Assembly: GCA_017439965.1 (NCBI GenBank)
Contig: JAFSID010000041.1
Coordinates: 1 to 51,283, forward strand
Length of the DNA stretch: 51,283 nt
Direction of reading: 5' to 3'
Source: Clostridia bacterium
GTDB lineage: Bacteria > Bacillota > Clostridia > Oscillospirales > SIG627
The translations under genes and the position numbers were made by a program. Below, piece by piece: positions 50,995 to 51,283 of the stretch; position 1 is the stretch's first letter; each line of letters opens with the position of its first letter. Below the pieces are notes generated by a model. That model was not told where the DNA came from, ran no database searches, and worked only from the letters and a program-made list of their open reading frames with translations.

Positions 50995-51283
50995 TTAAAA
51001 CAAATTAGAATCCTTACGTGGATTATTCGTAACAGCTTCGGGTATTTTTGTAAGCGGAGGCTTTGCATTAAAATAAAGTGTGCGTTTATACTTTTCCGCA
51101 ATATCAGTCATAACGCTCTTTATTATGTCAACAACGGATTTATCGTATATCTCAAAATTTGCAATAAGATTTGCGTTGAGTCCCATAGGAGAAAAGGAAA
51201 GCTTGAAAAGAGGATTTTCCTTTTTCTCGCCCCAAGCCCCTTTGGGATAGAAAAGCGTGTCAATTGTGTAGGTTCTCAAAAAA
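50995..51283 (-). CDS. Uncharacterised protein, cut by the window edge
   Basis: Only the C-terminal 95 or so residues are visible. The open frame runs past the right end; the first possible start inside the window is a TTG at 51279 with no room to see an RBS. Visible features are aromatic and basic segments (TLFYPKGAWGEKKENPLFKL) and a helix (about DKSVVDIIKSVMTDIAEKY). The family is not recognised. The 130 bp between its stop and the glyS promoter holds nothing else clear. Confidence 0.5.
   Translation of the reverse strand, partial: FLRTYTIDTLFYPKGAWGEKKENPLFKLSFSPMGLNANLIANFEIYDKSVVDIIKSVMTDIAEKYKRTLYFNAKPPLTKIPEAVTNNPRKDSNLF

Noticed and set aside
50916-51101. 61-aa minus-strand frame near the right edge
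   Set aside because: It overlaps the partial gene 50995-51283 in another frame, with no RBS.

Overview
The window is a 51 kb piece of a low-to-mid GC Gram-positive chromosome, most likely an uncultured gut or rumen member of the Clostridia. The evidence is a cysteine T-box leader, RNase M5, RemA, a homodimeric-type glycyl-tRNA synthetase, Rrf2-NifS-NifU type Fe-S genes, an SLH-anchored surface protein and strong Shine-Dalgarno sites throughout. No tRNA, rRNA, CRISPR array or intact insertion sequence was seen.

Layout. 1-500: repeats, including a MITE-like insertion inside one of two copies of a host repeat. 510-4940 (-): very large SLH surface protein. 5264-7332 (-): isc operon (Rrf2 regulator, cysteine desulfurase, scaffold). 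7474-9629 (+): a small DNA-binding-like protein, then glutamate dehydrogenase. 9661-9990: three tandem 142-bp repeat units. 10007-13784 (-): sugar isomerase plus an unknown 775-aa protein, divergent from an AraC regulator (13900-14763). 14810-16963 (-): AT-rich nuclease with eight zinc ribbons. 17104-18744 (-): M23 peptidase. 19129-22476 (+): cysteine T-box operon (cysE, cysS, radical SAM). 22665-30986 (+): housekeeping run (lipoprotein, DUF1385, prmC, glycosidase-like protein, recA, recX, rimO, pgsA). 31163-37896 (+): alaS, hinT, holA, RNase M5, yicC, remA, gmk, rpoZ. 37964-40248 (-): an orphan VirD4-like ATPase with an unrecognised partner. 40477-43167: GH127 beta-L-arabinofuranosidase and a divergent AraC regulator. 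43206-44174: about 1 kb without genes, holding a candidate 360-nt structured RNA and more repeats. 44175-46420 (-): MFS transporter and polysaccharide-deacetylase-like protein. 46638-49376 (+): lipoprotein fusing a metallophosphoesterase to a DHHW/SGNH-like domain. 49423-50799 (-): glyS. Right edge: a partial unknown gene.

How the parts work together. Two units serve cysteine and sulfur use: a T-box with specifier UGC senses uncharged tRNA-Cys and controls cysteine synthesis and charging, while the Rrf2 operon moves cysteine sulfur into Fe-S clusters, which the radical-SAM enzymes RimO and the Elp3-like protein need. The glycosidase-like genes, isomerase, GH127 and two AraC regulators point to use of plant or host glycans, with arabinose-type sugars the best supported. 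Nearly every transcription unit has a readable sigma-A promoter with exact 17-bp spacing and a hairpin terminator, so operon limits are unusually clear.

Best candidates for new biology: the 43.36-43.72 kb RNA, the palindromic repeats whose stems differ between copies yet still pair, the VirD4-like pair, the zinc-ribbon nuclease, and the SLH protein whose phosphoesterase-like domain has lost its catalytic motifs.
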